Source of the DNA: Calendula officinalis
Taxonomy: Eukaryota > Streptophyta > Magnoliopsida > Asterales > Asteraceae
Direction: 5' to 3'
Assembly (NCBI GenBank): GCA_963853835.1
Contig: OY970821.1
Span: 47,694,646 to 47,758,645 of the forward strand
Length of the DNA stretch: 64,000 nucleotides
Both the position numbers and the translations under genes were made by a program. The notes beneath the pieces were generated by a model. The model was not told the origin of the DNA and made no database searches. It worked only from the letters and a program-made list of their open reading frames with translations. This document shows, in pieces, positions 20,849 to 31,443 of this stretch (its first letter is position 1; every line of letters starts with the position of its first letter).

Positions 20849-23800
20849 GGTGACAGAAAGTGGTACTTAGATAGTGGCTGCTCAAGACACATGACAGGCA
20901 GTATGGAATACCTTCTTAATTATACTCCAGAGAAGGGTCCTTCTGTCAAGTTTGGAGATGACTCAGTGGGAAAGACAAGAGGTTATGGTGTGATCAAGGC
21001 AGGCAACATAACTTTTAAAAGAGTTGCCTATGTAGAGGGTCTTAAACACAATCTGCTCAGTATTAGCCAGATGTGTGATGATGACAATGAAGCTCGTTTC
21101 AGAAAGGTTGCAGGAATCATCTACAATGATAAAGGGCAGCCTGTACTCATTGCTAGAAGAGAAAAAGACGTATATGTGGTCAACCTATCTGAAATAGACC
21201 CAACTATTCGAGTATGCCTGCTTTCTAAAGTCAAGCCAGAATTACATTGGCTATGGCACAAGAAACTCTCTCACATAAATTTTAGAAATATCAACGAGCT
21301 CAGTATGAAGAAAATGGTGAGAGGATTGCCCACAATTACTTATTCAAAAGATAAGTTATGCTCAGCATGTGAAATGGGCAAGCAGAAGAAGAGTTCATTC
21401 AAGTCAAAAGTCAATCATTCCATCAATGAACCTCTTACTATGATACATATGGATCTTTTTGGCCCCATCAGCACACCATCTTTGGCCAAAAAGATCTATA
21501 CTCTAGTCTTAGTTGATGAATTCTCAAGATATACTTGGGTCATCTTCCTCAAGACTAAGTCAGATGCAACAACAGAAATCATTGCCTTTATAAAAAGAGA
21601 GGAACTTCAAAAAGGCAACAAGGTCAAGCAACTTAGAAGTGACCATGGTACTGAGTTTAAGAACTCAGTATTAGCAGATTTCTGTGAAGAAAAAGGAATC
21701 ATTCAAAACTTCTCTGCAGCCTACACACCCTAACAAAATGGTGTTGTAGAAAGAAAGAACAGAACACTGATTGAAGCTGCAAGAACTTTATTATGCCATG
21801 CTGGACTGGCACTGAGTTTCTGGGCTGAAGCTGTAAACTGTGCAAATTTCACTCAGAATAGAGCCACTATAGTCCAAAGACATCTGAAGACTCCATATGA
21901 GTTATACAATGGCAAGATTCCTAATGTGGAATATTTCCACATCTTTGGGAGTTAATGTTTTGTACTCAGTACAAAACAAAATCTCAATAAATTTGCTCCC
22001 AAAGCAAATGAAGGTGTGTTCATGGGCTACTCTCCACACTCCAAAGCTTTCAGAGTGTATATCATCTCAACCAAGATGATTGTAGAATCCATTCATGTCA
22101 CATTCAATGAAGATCAGAATGAGCATTCTACCTCAGCAAGTGAAGACATAAGTGGCATAGATATTCTATGCAATCCAGAACACTCCATTGCTGAACAGCC
22201 TAAGTTTCATCCACACTTTATTCCTAATAAGTTTAATGAACCTGATCAAGTTCAAACTCAGTATCACTCAAATGCGTCTAATACTGAGGTTCCCATAACA
22301 GAGGACCTTCATACTGAGTTTCCAACTAATGATCTGAACCACTCTATTTATGAAGAAGGTGAAACATCCAACACTTCACAAGAATCCACATCAACTCTGC
22401 AAAATGAAGATGAACAGCACCCTACACTGTCTAATACTGATCAGAATTCCACTCAGTATCAGACAGACAACACATCAAATCAACAAGATATTGTTGATCC
22501 TATCTCAAATGCTTCCTTAGGAAACAATTTAAGGGAACACAGAGACCATCCACACTCAAACATTATTGGTCCTATTGGAGAAGGTGTCCAAACAAGAAGA
22601 AAATTAGAATTTCCAACCCAAGCAACTGCAAACTTTTGTTTTTTCTCAAGTTTTCTATCTACCATTGAACCAAAGAAAGCTGATGAAGCTTTATTAGATG
22701 AAGATTGGGTAGAGGCTATGCAAGAAGAGCTCACAGAGTTTGAAAGAAACAAAGTTTGGAACTTAGTACCACCTCCTTCTGGCAAAACTATTATTGGTAC
22801 TAAGTGGGTGTTCAGAAACAAGATGGACAAGGATGGTGTTGTCATCAGAAACAAAGCAAGGTTAGTTGCTCAAGGTTACAGGCAAGAAGAAGGCATTGAC
22901 TATGATGAAACTTTTGCACCAGTTGCAAGAATTGAAGCTATTAGGTTGTATCTTGCATATGCAGCCTTTAAGAATTTCAAAGTTTATCAGATGGATGTCA
23001 AAAGTGCTTTTCTAAATGGAAAACTACAAGAAGAAGTTTATGTTAAACAACCTCCAGGTTTTGTTGATCCCAAATTTCCTCATTATGTTTTCAAGCTTGA
23101 TAAAGCTCTATATGGGCTCAAACAAGCTCCAAGAGCCTGGTATGACACCTTGTCTGAGTATCTTATTGAAAATAAGTTTACAAGAGGTAAAATTGATAAA
23201 ACATTATTTTCAAAAAGGAAAGGTTCTGACATTTTACTCATTCAAATATATGTAGATGACATTATCTTTGGTTCCACTGAAAAGTCAATGTGTGACTGGT
23301 TTGCGAAGATAATGTCAACTCAGTATCAGATGAGTATGATGGGAGAACTTACTTACTTTCTGGGTTTACAAGTTGAACAAAAGCCTGATGGCACTTTTAT
23401 AAATCAAAGTAAGTATGTGCATGACATGTTAAAGAAATACAACTTTGAAAATCTATCTTCCATGCACACTCCTATGGGTACTCAGGATAAGATAAGTAAG
23501 GATGAAACTGGTAAACCAGTATGTCAATCCACATACCGAGGTATGATTGGTTCCTTACTTTACTTAACTGCTAGTAGGCCTGATATCATGTTTGCCACAT
23601 GTTTGTGTGCTCGGTATCAGGCTGATCCTAAAGAATCACACATGAAAGCAGTTAAGCGCATCTTTAGATATCTTACAGGTACTCCTAACCTGGGTCTTTG
23701 GTATCCCAAAGACTCAAACTTTGACCTTGAAGGGTACACAGATGCAGATTTTGCAGGTTGTAGATTGGACAGAAAGAGCACAAGTGGAGGATGTCAATTT

Positions 23801-24190
23801 CTAGGTGGAAGACTAGTTGGCTGGTCATCCAAGAAACAAAATTCGGTAGCAACTTCCACAGCAGAAGCAGAATATGTTGCTGCAGGAAGTTGTTGTGCTC
23901 AATTATTATGGATGCAGTATCAACTCTTAGACTATGGGTTCAACTTTCATAAGACTCCTATTCATTGTGATAACAAGAGTGCTATTGCTATCACAGAGAA
24001 CCCAGTCCATCACTCCAAAACCAAGCACATTGATATCAGACACCACTTTATTCGAGATAATGTGGAAAAGGGTAAGGTTGAAGTAGATTATGTACCAACA
24101 AATGAACAATTGGCTGATGTATTTACTAAACCTCTTCCTGAGGAAAGGTTTATGTATTTACTAGGGCAATTAGGTATGTTGAATCCTTAA
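20834..24190 (+). pseudogene. pol: Copia-2 Pol, full length but with two nonsense codons
   Basis: The open frame spans 1118 codons, as in copia-3, counting through stops at 21731-21733 and 21953-21955. Both stops are in integrase: the first in the conserved YTPQQNG block, the second in the FGSKCF block. Domains in order are protease (WYLDSGCSRHM, residues about 10-20), the GAG-pre-integrase zinc region (HKKLSHINF...CSACEMGKQK, 135-180), and the integrase core (MIHMDLFGP, SDHGTEF, ERKNRTL). These are followed by RT (YQMDVKSAFLNG near 719, YVDDIIFGS near 805) and RNase H (YTDADFAG near 968, STAEAEY, HIDIRHHF). There is no ATG at the start; the first codons read from TTG. Expression probably relies on splicing or frameshifting. 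Confidence 0.93.
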
Positions 24191-24423
24191 TCTTTATTAA
24201 ATTTCTTTAAAACTGAGCGCTCAGTATCACTCCTGTTGATACTGACCACTCAGTATCACTAGTCTATTATCAACAAAATTTAAAATTTTTATTTTTTTTA
24301 TAAATTTCAAGAGCAAATAAATTGTTTTTATATTTTTTTAAATTTTTTAAAAATTAATTTTTTTTAAACTCGGTATTGGGGTATGACGGCTCTTACACCG
24401 AGCTTAATCCTCATACTGCTCAA

Positions 24424-24458
24424 ACGGTAACTTTTCTTAATAAGAAAGTTACCGTTGG
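24424..24458. promoter_or_regulatory. Hairpin between copia-2 pol and envelope-like frame
   Basis: AACGGTAACTTT and AAGTTACCGTT form a stem of about 15 bp closed by a short TTAATAAG-type loop. It lies about 70 bp upstream of an internal TATA box. Copia-3 keeps the same stem at about 36850-36884 with a small change, so it is maintained in both copies. A role as a transcription or RNA-level control element is inference. Confidence 0.55.
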
Positions 24459-24524
24459 CAGAAGATAAGGCAGTCAAATCAGCCGCTTTTACTTCCCAAT
24501 ACCTTATTTATCTTTCAAATCTCC

Positions 24525-24532
24525 TATAAATA
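24525..24532 (+). promoter_or_regulatory. Internal TATA box upstream of envelope-like frame in copia-2
   Basis: TATAAATA lies 119 bp before the ATG at 24651. It is followed by a CT-rich stretch (TTCTTCTTTCATC, CTCTCTG) resembling a plant pyrimidine patch and 5' leader. The same arrangement is present in copia-3 (36773-36780). This suggests an internal promoter for the envelope-like transcript. Confidence 0.5.
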
Positions 24533-24650
24533 ACCGTTTTTTTTTTTCAAATTTTTTTAACTGTTATTTCTTCTTTCATCTTAAATTCTCTCTGCGATTA
24601 ACGATTTCACTTTCTCTTAGCAAGCAAATTCTTTCAAATCAAAATCACAG

Positions 24651-26045
24651 ATGGCGAACTATACCTTTGTTGCTCCAGAAGTTCAATCGGAAATCCAATT
24701 CCGAAATAATGAAGTACCCAGGTTTGCGAGGAACAACATCACAGCAAATTTCAATATTCCTCAAGCCTGGGCATGCCAAGAATTCACGAACATCGTCACT
24801 TTTATGAAGAATTGCCCGATTGCTCGTGCCCTGACATTATCTCCTAGAGCAATCTACCCAGAAATGTTATGCGAGTTTTGGTACTCTGCTACACTCGATT
24901 CTCCAGATATGATTACTGGGTGGGTAATTAGAGATCAAAGAAGGGCTTTTGTTTCTACTGCAATCATTCGTGAAGCACTGAGACTTCCCGCCCAAGCTCA
25001 GTATGACCCATTTGTTGATCGATCAGAGGCACGCTCTGTTCTGCCTTTTCTGGGTCGAAGAGGAACAACTGGCACAATCAAAAGAAATGAATTTGGTCCT
25101 ATGTGGGGTATTCTTATCACAACAATAATTCGATGTATGACCCACAAGACGGGGGCTTTGGACCAAATAAACGAATTTGGGATGCAAATAGTACATGCTC
25201 TGTACTATGGAAGAAACATTGATTTTGCTCGCCTAATCTTCAATGAATTAGCTACTCTGGTCCGAGCAAACACAAGGGAATGCAATGTCCCTTTCTGCAG
25301 ATTTCTTTCACTCATATTTCAACACTCAATGCCCACACACATTTATGATGAATTTCACAGCCCAAGAGTTGATCTTCCTCCACTCAGTGAGAAGATCTTC
25401 TTTTACAGACCAAGAGAAGGAGAACCTCTTCTAAGTCCTCCTATGTGGGCCATTGTTCAAGAACACATTGATGATGTAGAACACATGTCTGATACTGAGT
25501 CAGACAATGATGATGATGATGATAATGATGATGATAGTGGTAATGGAGCACAGGATGGTCAAGATATTGAGATGCAGGATGTCCCACAAGTTCAAGAATC
25601 AACTATCTCTCCACCTGCACAAGATCTTGCTGCTCCTCATATTGAAACCGATCGTGACACTGAGTCCTCAGAAGACACACCACTGCTCCTTCGAAGAAGA
25701 AGAAGGAATGTTTCTCCTATCATTATGGGCAACTTATCATCTGAGGAGGTGCAGCCTGCCAATGTTCCATCATTAACTGCATCTATTCAAGCCCAAAGCT
25801 TTATTGCAGCCACCGCTGACCTTCCAGGTCCAGAACAAGCTCCACCTGCTCAACCAATTGAGGAACCTCATGTTCCTCTCGATGTGGAGATTCAATATGC
25901 ACAAACTGCACTGGAAGGTGCTCAGCATGACAGAGGGGTCGGTATTGAAGAGGTTGGTGCTGCACATCAACAAACACATGATCCTGCACCGACCTCTGCA
26001 GATGCTCGAAGGGAATCTGACAGAGTCTCAGGTATGAATTTCTAA
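24651..26045 (+). CDS. Copia-2 envelope-like ORF 1, 464 aa
   Basis: An extra frame after pol, as reported for SIRE/Maximus elements, where such frames are often called envelope-like. The product is not a proven envelope: I see no signal peptide or membrane segment. The N-terminal 270 residues form a compact, aromatic-rich region (CEFWYSATLDSP, RNEFGPMWGILITTIIRCMTH, HALYYGRN) that resembles hypothetical proteins common in plant retroelements. A strongly acidic Asp/Asn run follows near 281-300, then a Pro/Gln/Glu-rich tail. It is intact in both copia-2 and copia-3. The last codons (after 26031) may be intronic, since AG|GTATGA at 26031/26032 matches a splice donor. Confidence 0.75.
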   Translation: MANYTFVAPEVQSEIQFRNNEVPRFARNNITANFNIPQAWACQEFTNIVTFMKNCPIARALTLSPRAIYPEMLCEFWYSATLDSPDMITGWVIRDQRRAFVSTAIIREALRLPAQAQYDPFVDRSEARSVLPFLGRRGTTGTIKRNEFGPMWGILITTIIRCMTHKTGALDQINEFGMQIVHALYYGRNIDFARLIFNELATLVRANTRECNVPFCRFLSLIFQHSMPTHIYDEFHSPRVDLPPLSEKIFFYRPREGEPLLSPPMWAIVQEHIDDVEHMSDTESDNDDDDDNDDDSGNGAQDGQDIEMQDVPQVQESTISPPAQDLAAPHIETDRDTESSEDTPLLLRRRRRNVSPIIMGNLSSEEVQPANVPSLTASIQAQSFIAATADLPGPEQAPPAQPIEEPHVPLDVEIQYAQTALEGAQHDRGVGIEEVGAAHQQTHDPAPTSADARRESDRVSGMNF

Positions 26046-26718
26046 AAATCCTTAAACTTATATACATATATTTCATTCCCAAAATAGAGACTAAGTATTG
26101 GACAGTACCAACTCAATACTGACCAAAGTCTCAAACGATCTTTTAAATATATATCCTCTTATGGCCAACATAGCTAGCCCACTGCTGCTATGCAAAATTC
26201 ATATACTGAGCACACAAAATTGATCATTGTCAGTCTACAGTTGTCTCAACATATAAAGAGACAATGGTGGTTGATGTCATACTGACACCCACTGGTGCTG
26301 CTTGAATAATGTCCAACTTATTTTTGAGTTGGGTAGCATCATTCAAGAAATGATCACAAACCCTTAAGCCACAAAATCCAAAAATATTCAATGGGGTTTA
26401 GCCACATTTCTGTTATCACTCTCATACCGAGTGATAAACATTGAAAATAACAAGAAGCACATCACAGGCTTCGAATTCCCACACCCAAACCTTTTAGTAA
26501 ATGTGACTTATCCTATACTGAGCTACTTAAATTTTCACACTCATCTTTACTAAAATCTTCTTACACATGCTATGCACAAGTCCACAATATTTCATCCTAT
26601 ACCAGATGAAATACAGACTTCACAAACTCTGTTTATATGATTGTAGAATTAAACAACACCACAATTCTATTTGATAAACCTTTCATTCTAACCAGTTTTA
26701 TATTTTTTGTTTCTTTAG
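26032..26718 (+). other. Putative intron joining the two envelope-like ORFs of copia-2
   Basis: The donor is TCAG|GTATGA. The acceptor is TTTGTTTCTTTAG|CA with a long pyrimidine tract. The interval is AT-rich, has no conserved coding, and is 687 nt (690 nt in copia-3, 34582-35271). Donor phase 1 matches acceptor phase, so the two frames would join into one product of 1067 residues. This is inferred from sequence only. Confidence 0.5.
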
Positions 26719-28541
26719 CACCATCTGTGCAGGGCATTCCGGCATCTCAAGCTGCAGCAGCCCAAGTGACTCTGCAAGCAATCATGCAGCACATTCTGGC
26801 CATCCAACAAACTCAAAATGTAATACTAGCCAGAATGGACAAGATCAGTGGTGATATTGATTTAATAAAACAGTCAGTATCACTCCTTCAACAACCACAG
26901 CAGCCTCCACAAACTCCACCAGGTTCACCTGGTGACCACAATGAAGAAGGAGAAGGAGAAGGAGGTGCTGGTGATACTGATGCTGCAACTGAGCCCATGC
27001 CCTCCCCTACTCTTGAACAACCTGAAGGGGACATGGGTGGTGATACTGATCCTCTTCCCTCCTCATCAAATGATAACAAAAAGGGGGAGAAAAGACAAAG
27101 AGATTCTGAGGTTGATCAAACTGAGCCTTCTGCTCAGGGGGAGAAAAGAAGAAGATTGAATGAAGATCAACCTCAACAACAACATCAGCAAAGCCCTCAT
27201 ACTGAGCCATTTCGTATTCAGTATGAGAGAAGAAGACAAAGAACAAGGTCAGAATTACAAGTTCAAGACCCACTTGAGCCATCTGCTCAGGGGGAGACTC
27301 ATACTGACCAACCACAGCAAGCTTATACTGAGCCACCTGCTCTAGAAGAAAATAACTTACAAATTGTGGTCTATAGACCTTTTGTGTGGCCCATTGCTGA
27401 TGATGAAGATGAAGAACATCCAGTGGAATCAGAAGATTTTTTAAACTTTGCATTGGATGAAGCAAATAAAGAAACCTCTTCATCATCATTCTCAGATGAT
27501 GAAGAGCATACAAGAAAATCTATCTCATCTCAGGCTGAAGGACCTTCTAGAATTCCTAGAAGACCAATAACCAGAAGAATGACAAATGTGGTTATGTCCT
27601 CAGAATCTAGTGAAGAACAAGATCCAGCTCCTCTGATCTCAAGACCTAGAAGATCTGCTCAGTTTACTGAGGGAAAGAGTGAAGCTGAGGATGAGATTGA
27701 AGCCCAAAGGTTCTTCCCTGTTAAGGAAGAACCTGAATCTGAGTCTGAAGATGTTCCAAGAAGATCTCATACTGTAAGAAGAACTGGAGATGAATTACTT
27801 GAACAGTATTGGAACATTGTGGCACAAAGAACAAGATATAGGGAAACAAGGATGAGTATGCTGAGGAAGAAAGCATTTCCAACTGTAAGAGACATATACT
27901 GGCTAAATGAGTTTGTCAACAAAATAAAGGTTAAAACTGTTGATAGGTCAATTGTTGCAACTTGTACTGGGCCAGTCAGTCCTCCAATGAAGTTTCTCCT
28001 CCATGACATTCAAAATATGGGACTTCATGATTGGATAAAAATTGCTAGACTGATCAAGGAAATGCCTTCAAGATCTTCTGAAGCCCAAGTGATGATGGAT
28101 GAAATCTGGGCTGTATCTGCTATATGCTATGAAAAAGGCATTCTTTATGCAGCAGAATACAGGGCACTCAGTGTGATGGCTGAAGCTATGAGGAACAACA
28201 AACCTGAGTGTCTTAATACTTTCAGAATAATTCCCACATATACTGTTCCCCCTAATCTCATTTTTCAGGATCAAAAGAGTATCATATATCCAACATCTGG
28301 ATACATGTATACTGACTCAGATGACAGGGAATGCTTCATTACTGAAGCAGATTTGGCAACAGCTCCTATCAGCCATTTGGTGGGTCTTAAATGGATGATA
28401 ACCAAGAAAGAAGATGCTTGGTTTAGAAAAAAGATAGTTGCTGTACTAAACAACAGGCAAGATGAACTGAAGAAAAGAGAAGAGTTCATCCATGTGAAGA
28501 AAGAAGTCTTCTACGAGTTTGAATCGATCAACAAAGACTAA
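26637..28541 (+). CDS. Copia-2 envelope-like ORF 2, up to 634 aa
   Basis: Second extra frame after pol. If translated from its own ATG, the first 35 residues include a hydrophobic run (FILTSFIFFVSLAPSVQG) that looks like a signal peptide. That run is encoded by the pyrimidine tract of the proposed intron, so it may be an artefact. The likely true coding part begins at 26719. It has a heptad-like segment (LQAIMQHILAIQQTQNVILARM), a long Pro/Glu/Gln-rich low-complexity middle with Ser/Asp/Glu clusters, and a better folded C-terminal third (from about residue 400; WNIVAQRTRYRETRMSMLRKK, MGLHDWIKIARL). Function unknown. It is followed directly by the polypurine tract. Confidence 0.7.
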   Translation: MIVELNNTTILFDKPFILTSFIFFVSLAPSVQGIPASQAAAAQVTLQAIMQHILAIQQTQNVILARMDKISGDIDLIKQSVSLLQQPQQPPQTPPGSPGDHNEEGEGEGGAGDTDAATEPMPSPTLEQPEGDMGGDTDPLPSSSNDNKKGEKRQRDSEVDQTEPSAQGEKRRRLNEDQPQQQHQQSPHTEPFRIQYERRRQRTRSELQVQDPLEPSAQGETHTDQPQQAYTEPPALEENNLQIVVYRPFVWPIADDEDEEHPVESEDFLNFALDEANKETSSSSFSDDEEHTRKSISSQAEGPSRIPRRPITRRMTNVVMSSESSEEQDPAPLISRPRRSAQFTEGKSEAEDEIEAQRFFPVKEEPESESEDVPRRSHTVRRTGDELLEQYWNIVAQRTRYRETRMSMLRKKAFPTVRDIYWLNEFVNKIKVKTVDRSIVATCTGPVSPPMKFLLHDIQNMGLHDWIKIARLIKEMPSRSSEAQVMMDEIWAVSAICYEKGILYAAEYRALSVMAEAMRNNKPECLNTFRIIPTYTVPPNLIFQDQKSIIYPTSGYMYTDSDDRECFITEADLATAPISHLVGLKWMITKKEDAWFRKKIVAVLNNRQDELKKREEFIHVKKEVFYEFESINKD

Positions 28542-28612
28542 AGAAGAAGACTTTGCAGCCTGTAGCTTATTTTGTTTGTTTTTTCTTTGAAATTGTTTTG
28601 TTATCATTAGAT

Positions 28613-28622
28613 AGGGGGAGAT
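28613..28622 (+). other. Polypurine tract of copia-2
   Basis: AGGGGGAGAT abuts the 3' LTR at 28623, the expected plus-strand primer position. Copia-3 has a version one G shorter at 32677-32685. Confidence 0.85.
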
Positions 28623-29118
28623 TGTTAAGGCAAAAAGCCTTACCCCTTTGGATCTTAAGATAACAAAACAACCTAGACTAGCTTTGATTAATATGTAGAA
28701 TAACATAGCTAAGTTTAGGTCTGATACTGAGTGATCAGTATTAGAACTCAGTATCAGTACTCAGTATCAAATAGTGATACTGAGTAGAAGGACTGAGTGA
28801 TACTCAGTATAGTAACGGACTAAGATCAAATCCCTTGATCTTAGTCATTTTCCTTGCTTAGTCCTTCGGTTACTCCTTTGCTCATTATGTAAGATCTCTA
28901 TAACATTATAAATAGAGATCATCTTGCAAAGGAGTACTCACCAATTTACTTTACACATTCACATCTTTTGTAATTGATCAGTGGTCTTGTTATTCCGCAA
29001 CAAGCCACACTTAGTGGATTTATACATTGACCATATTCTTGTGTTATCACTCTAATATTTCTCTAAGTATAATATTCTATCAATTAACATTATAAACCAG
29101 GGTTGTTGTGACCTAACA
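28623..29118 (+). repeat. 3' LTR of copia-2
   Basis: 496 bp, the same length as the 5' LTR and apparently the same sequence. It ends GTGACCTAACA and is followed by the TTGTG target duplication. Confidence 0.95.
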
Positions 29119-29640
29119 TTGTGAAAATAAAAAATGAGAAAATTGGAATAATTCAAAAGAATATGAAGGTTGCACAAGATCGCCAAAAGAGTTATTCGGG
29201 TTTGAAATAGAGACCCTATGATTTGGATGTTGGCGATATGGTAATGTTGAAAGTGTCGCCTTGGAAAGGTGTGATGAGATTTGGAAAGAAGGGCAAATTG
29301 AGCCCAAGGTATGTTAGCCCGTTCAAGATTTCGGAACGGGTGGGTTTACAAGGATTTAAGTTAGAACTTCCACCCGAGTTGCAAGGTGTCCATGACACCT
29401 TCCATGTTAGTAATTTGAAGAAGTTCATAGGTGAAGTGGAGAATATTATCCCACTTCAAGATTTGCGGGTTGATGCACCCAACCGGTTGATTGAAAAGCC
29501 CGAGGCTATATTGGAGGCCCAAACGAAGAAATTGAGGAACAAAGAGATTGAGCTAGTGTTGGTCAAGTGGAAGCATTCCCTTGGGCCAAACTTCAAGATT
29601 TTGTAGATTATGAGACGATTCCGAGGACGGAATCCTCTTA
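29119..29640 (+). pseudogene. Gypsy B pol, last part (integrase C-terminus and chromodomain-like tail)
   Basis: Continuation of the gypsy B polyprotein after copia-2. It encodes QDRQKSY, then the GPY/F-type integrase C-terminus (VGDMVMLKVSPWKGVMRFGK, LSPRYVSPFKISERVG, YLELPPELQ-type blocks, HDTFHVSNLKK). It ends with a chromodomain-like strand, LRNKEIELVLVKWKHSLGP. That tail is typical of Tekay-type chromoviruses and is thought to guide integration to chromatin marks. One stop lies near 29206, and the chromodomain is truncated at 29604-29606. Confidence 0.85.
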
Positions 29641-29653
29641 AGGGGTAGATAGT
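29634..29653 (+). other. Polypurine tract region of gypsy B
   Basis: The purine-rich stretch TTAAGGGGTAGATAGT lies directly before the 3' LTR at 29654. Confidence 0.7.
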
Positions 29654-31443
29654 TGTAACAACCGTAATTTTACGTTTGTATTATCGTATAATTTATTCGG
29701 GATTTATTTGAATTTCGTTATTTATATTAGCTTATGTTTCGAGTTGTGTTGTATCGAGTGTTTGAATGTTTGGGACTTGGTGTAACCAAGTATGGGTCAA
29801 AACTTGGATGGAAACAAGTTTAAAGGCCAAGAATCTGCCTGGCTCAGCCCTCGCGGCGCGAGCCAGACGCGAAGTGAAACAGAGAGTTCAGAGCCCAGAC
29901 GCGAGAGACTCACGCCGAGCTCGAGTCGAGATTCGCGTCGAGCTCGCGGCGCGAGCCAGGAACAAGCGGGGCGCCAGGGGCTGCTTCGAGCAGCGACCAG
30001 ATGGAGAACCCGCGTCACCTCGCGGCGCGAGCGGGGCGCGAGCGGGGCGCGAGGATGCCCTGAACTATAAAAAGTTGTGTGAAGGCTAGGGCTCATAACA
30101 CCTACAAACCCTAGATCTATAGCAGCCGTTTTGAGAGCATTTTGGTCGGTTTTTGGAGCTAAGGAGCTCAAATCTTCACCATATTGAAGGATTCAAGCAT
30201 CAAGGGTAAGAATTCTTGATCATCTTGCTAAGTTACCTTGATTTTGAGCTTAGTATGGGTAACAATGGTGGTTTTGGGAACCAACCATGTCATCTTTGGG
30301 GAAGATGAACTATCATGAGTGTAAAACACTCCTTGTAGACTTGTAATCAATGTGTACAAGTTAGATTTGGGATTGATGATGGAAAATCTTGAACTAGGGT
30401 TTGAGATTTCACCAAGTTGTATGAACTTGGTGGTTGGGAATGTTTGGATGGATTAATTAGCAACTAGTTATGGATTATAACTAGGTTTTGTGATGATATT
30501 GATGTTAGGTCAAGAAGACCTTGTGATTGGAAGTACTTCCTTGATTTCGAAGTAAGGATTGTATTGTTGAACACAAGTGTTGTATAGCATTGCTAAGGTG
30601 AGTACATGTAATCTTTCTGAGTACATAGTAAACCATGTTTTATTGTTGAAATGATTTTTAGAGTCTTTATTAGATAACTGTTTTTAATAAAGAAAAGATT
30701 GAATTGATAGAGTATGAATTGAATTGAATTGTAAATTGATTTGTTTAGTTACCACTAGTATGATATGAGTTGTGATATGGGGCATTGACCCAAGTTGATG
30801 ATTTGTTATGTGGTAGCTAATCAATTGGATCCTAGACAACCCACACAAGTTGGGGGATTTAGTGACACCTACTTGGGGCTGTACCACCCTGCGCAAGGGT
30901 AGTGTGTCGAGAAATAGATAACCCGGAAAACGGGGGAGTTTGAGATAACCCGGAAATCGGGGGAGAATTAGTGAATCCGGAAATCGGGGGACTTTACCTA
31001 GTTAACCCATATCGGGGGAGTTGTTTCGGGGAGGCCCGTTACGTATGTGATTGGCTTATGGAAAGCCTTAGAGTATGATTGACTATGTGCAATTTGATAA
31101 TTATTTAATTATTATTTTATTGCAAACATTTTTCTAACCTGGTCTAAAACCCATGTTTCTCACGAGACAATCTTGTCTCACGTACTATGTTTATTTTGGC
31201 TATGTACTCAGGTTCGAGAGCTAAGGATTAGGCGGCCCGTAGTGATAGCATTGGAAGATTAAGCTCGGTGGACTTATTTAATTCCCTAGACTAGTTTTGA
31301 TATATATTTGTAACACCGGTTTTTGGTACTACTTAATTATTCCAAATGTTTTACTTAAACTATGTTTTGGATATTATGGATTTTTAGTATTAAACTTGTT
31401 TATTTAAAAAGTTTCAATTGTTTTGAAAAATTGGTGTGTTACA
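29654..31443 (+). repeat. 3' LTR of gypsy B
   Basis: 1790 bp with the same ends and block order as the 5' LTR: GC-rich palindromes at 29848-30055, TATA at 30066-30073, short array at 30918-31022, palindrome at 31169-31194. It differs from the 5' LTR by scattered substitutions and by rearranged GC-rich repeats. Followed by target duplication GGATA. Confidence 0.92.

Larger units (their letters stand above)
17658..29118 (+). mobile_element. Copia-2: young SIRE/Maximus-type Ty1/copia element
   Basis: Perfect 5-bp target duplications TTGTG flank it (17653-17657 and 29119-29123). The two 496-bp LTRs look identical by eye over their whole length, so insertion was recent. Total length is 11461 bp. 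The order is LTR, primer site, gag, pol, two envelope-like frames, polypurine tract, LTR. That length and the extra frames after pol are hallmarks of the SIRE/Maximus lineage. Pol has two nonsense codons, so this copy cannot make full-length pol by itself. It splits the integrase frame of gypsy B. Confidence 0.95.
11567..31443 (+). mobile_element. Gypsy B: Tekay-like chromovirus with copia-2 inside
   Basis: The element runs from TGTAACAACCG at 11567 to TGTTACA at 31443 and is flanked by perfect 5-bp duplications GGATA (11562-11566 and 31444-31448). Both LTRs are present (1767 and 1790 bp). The internal part is about 4.85 kb after removing copia-2 and one TTGTG copy. Gag, protease, RT, RNase H and integrase follow in gypsy order, and a short chromodomain-like C-terminus ends the polyprotein. 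Frameshifts, nonsense codons and LTR differences, including indels in the GC-rich block, show it is clearly older than copia-2. Confidence 0.92.

Noticed and set aside
22480..22854. 124-codon minus-strand frame opposite copia-2 pol
   Set aside because: It is the shadow of a real coding frame and is mirrored at 38449-38823 in copia-3.
27007..27513. 168-codon minus-strand frame opposite envelope-like ORF 2
   Set aside because: It is an antisense shadow of a low-complexity coding region.
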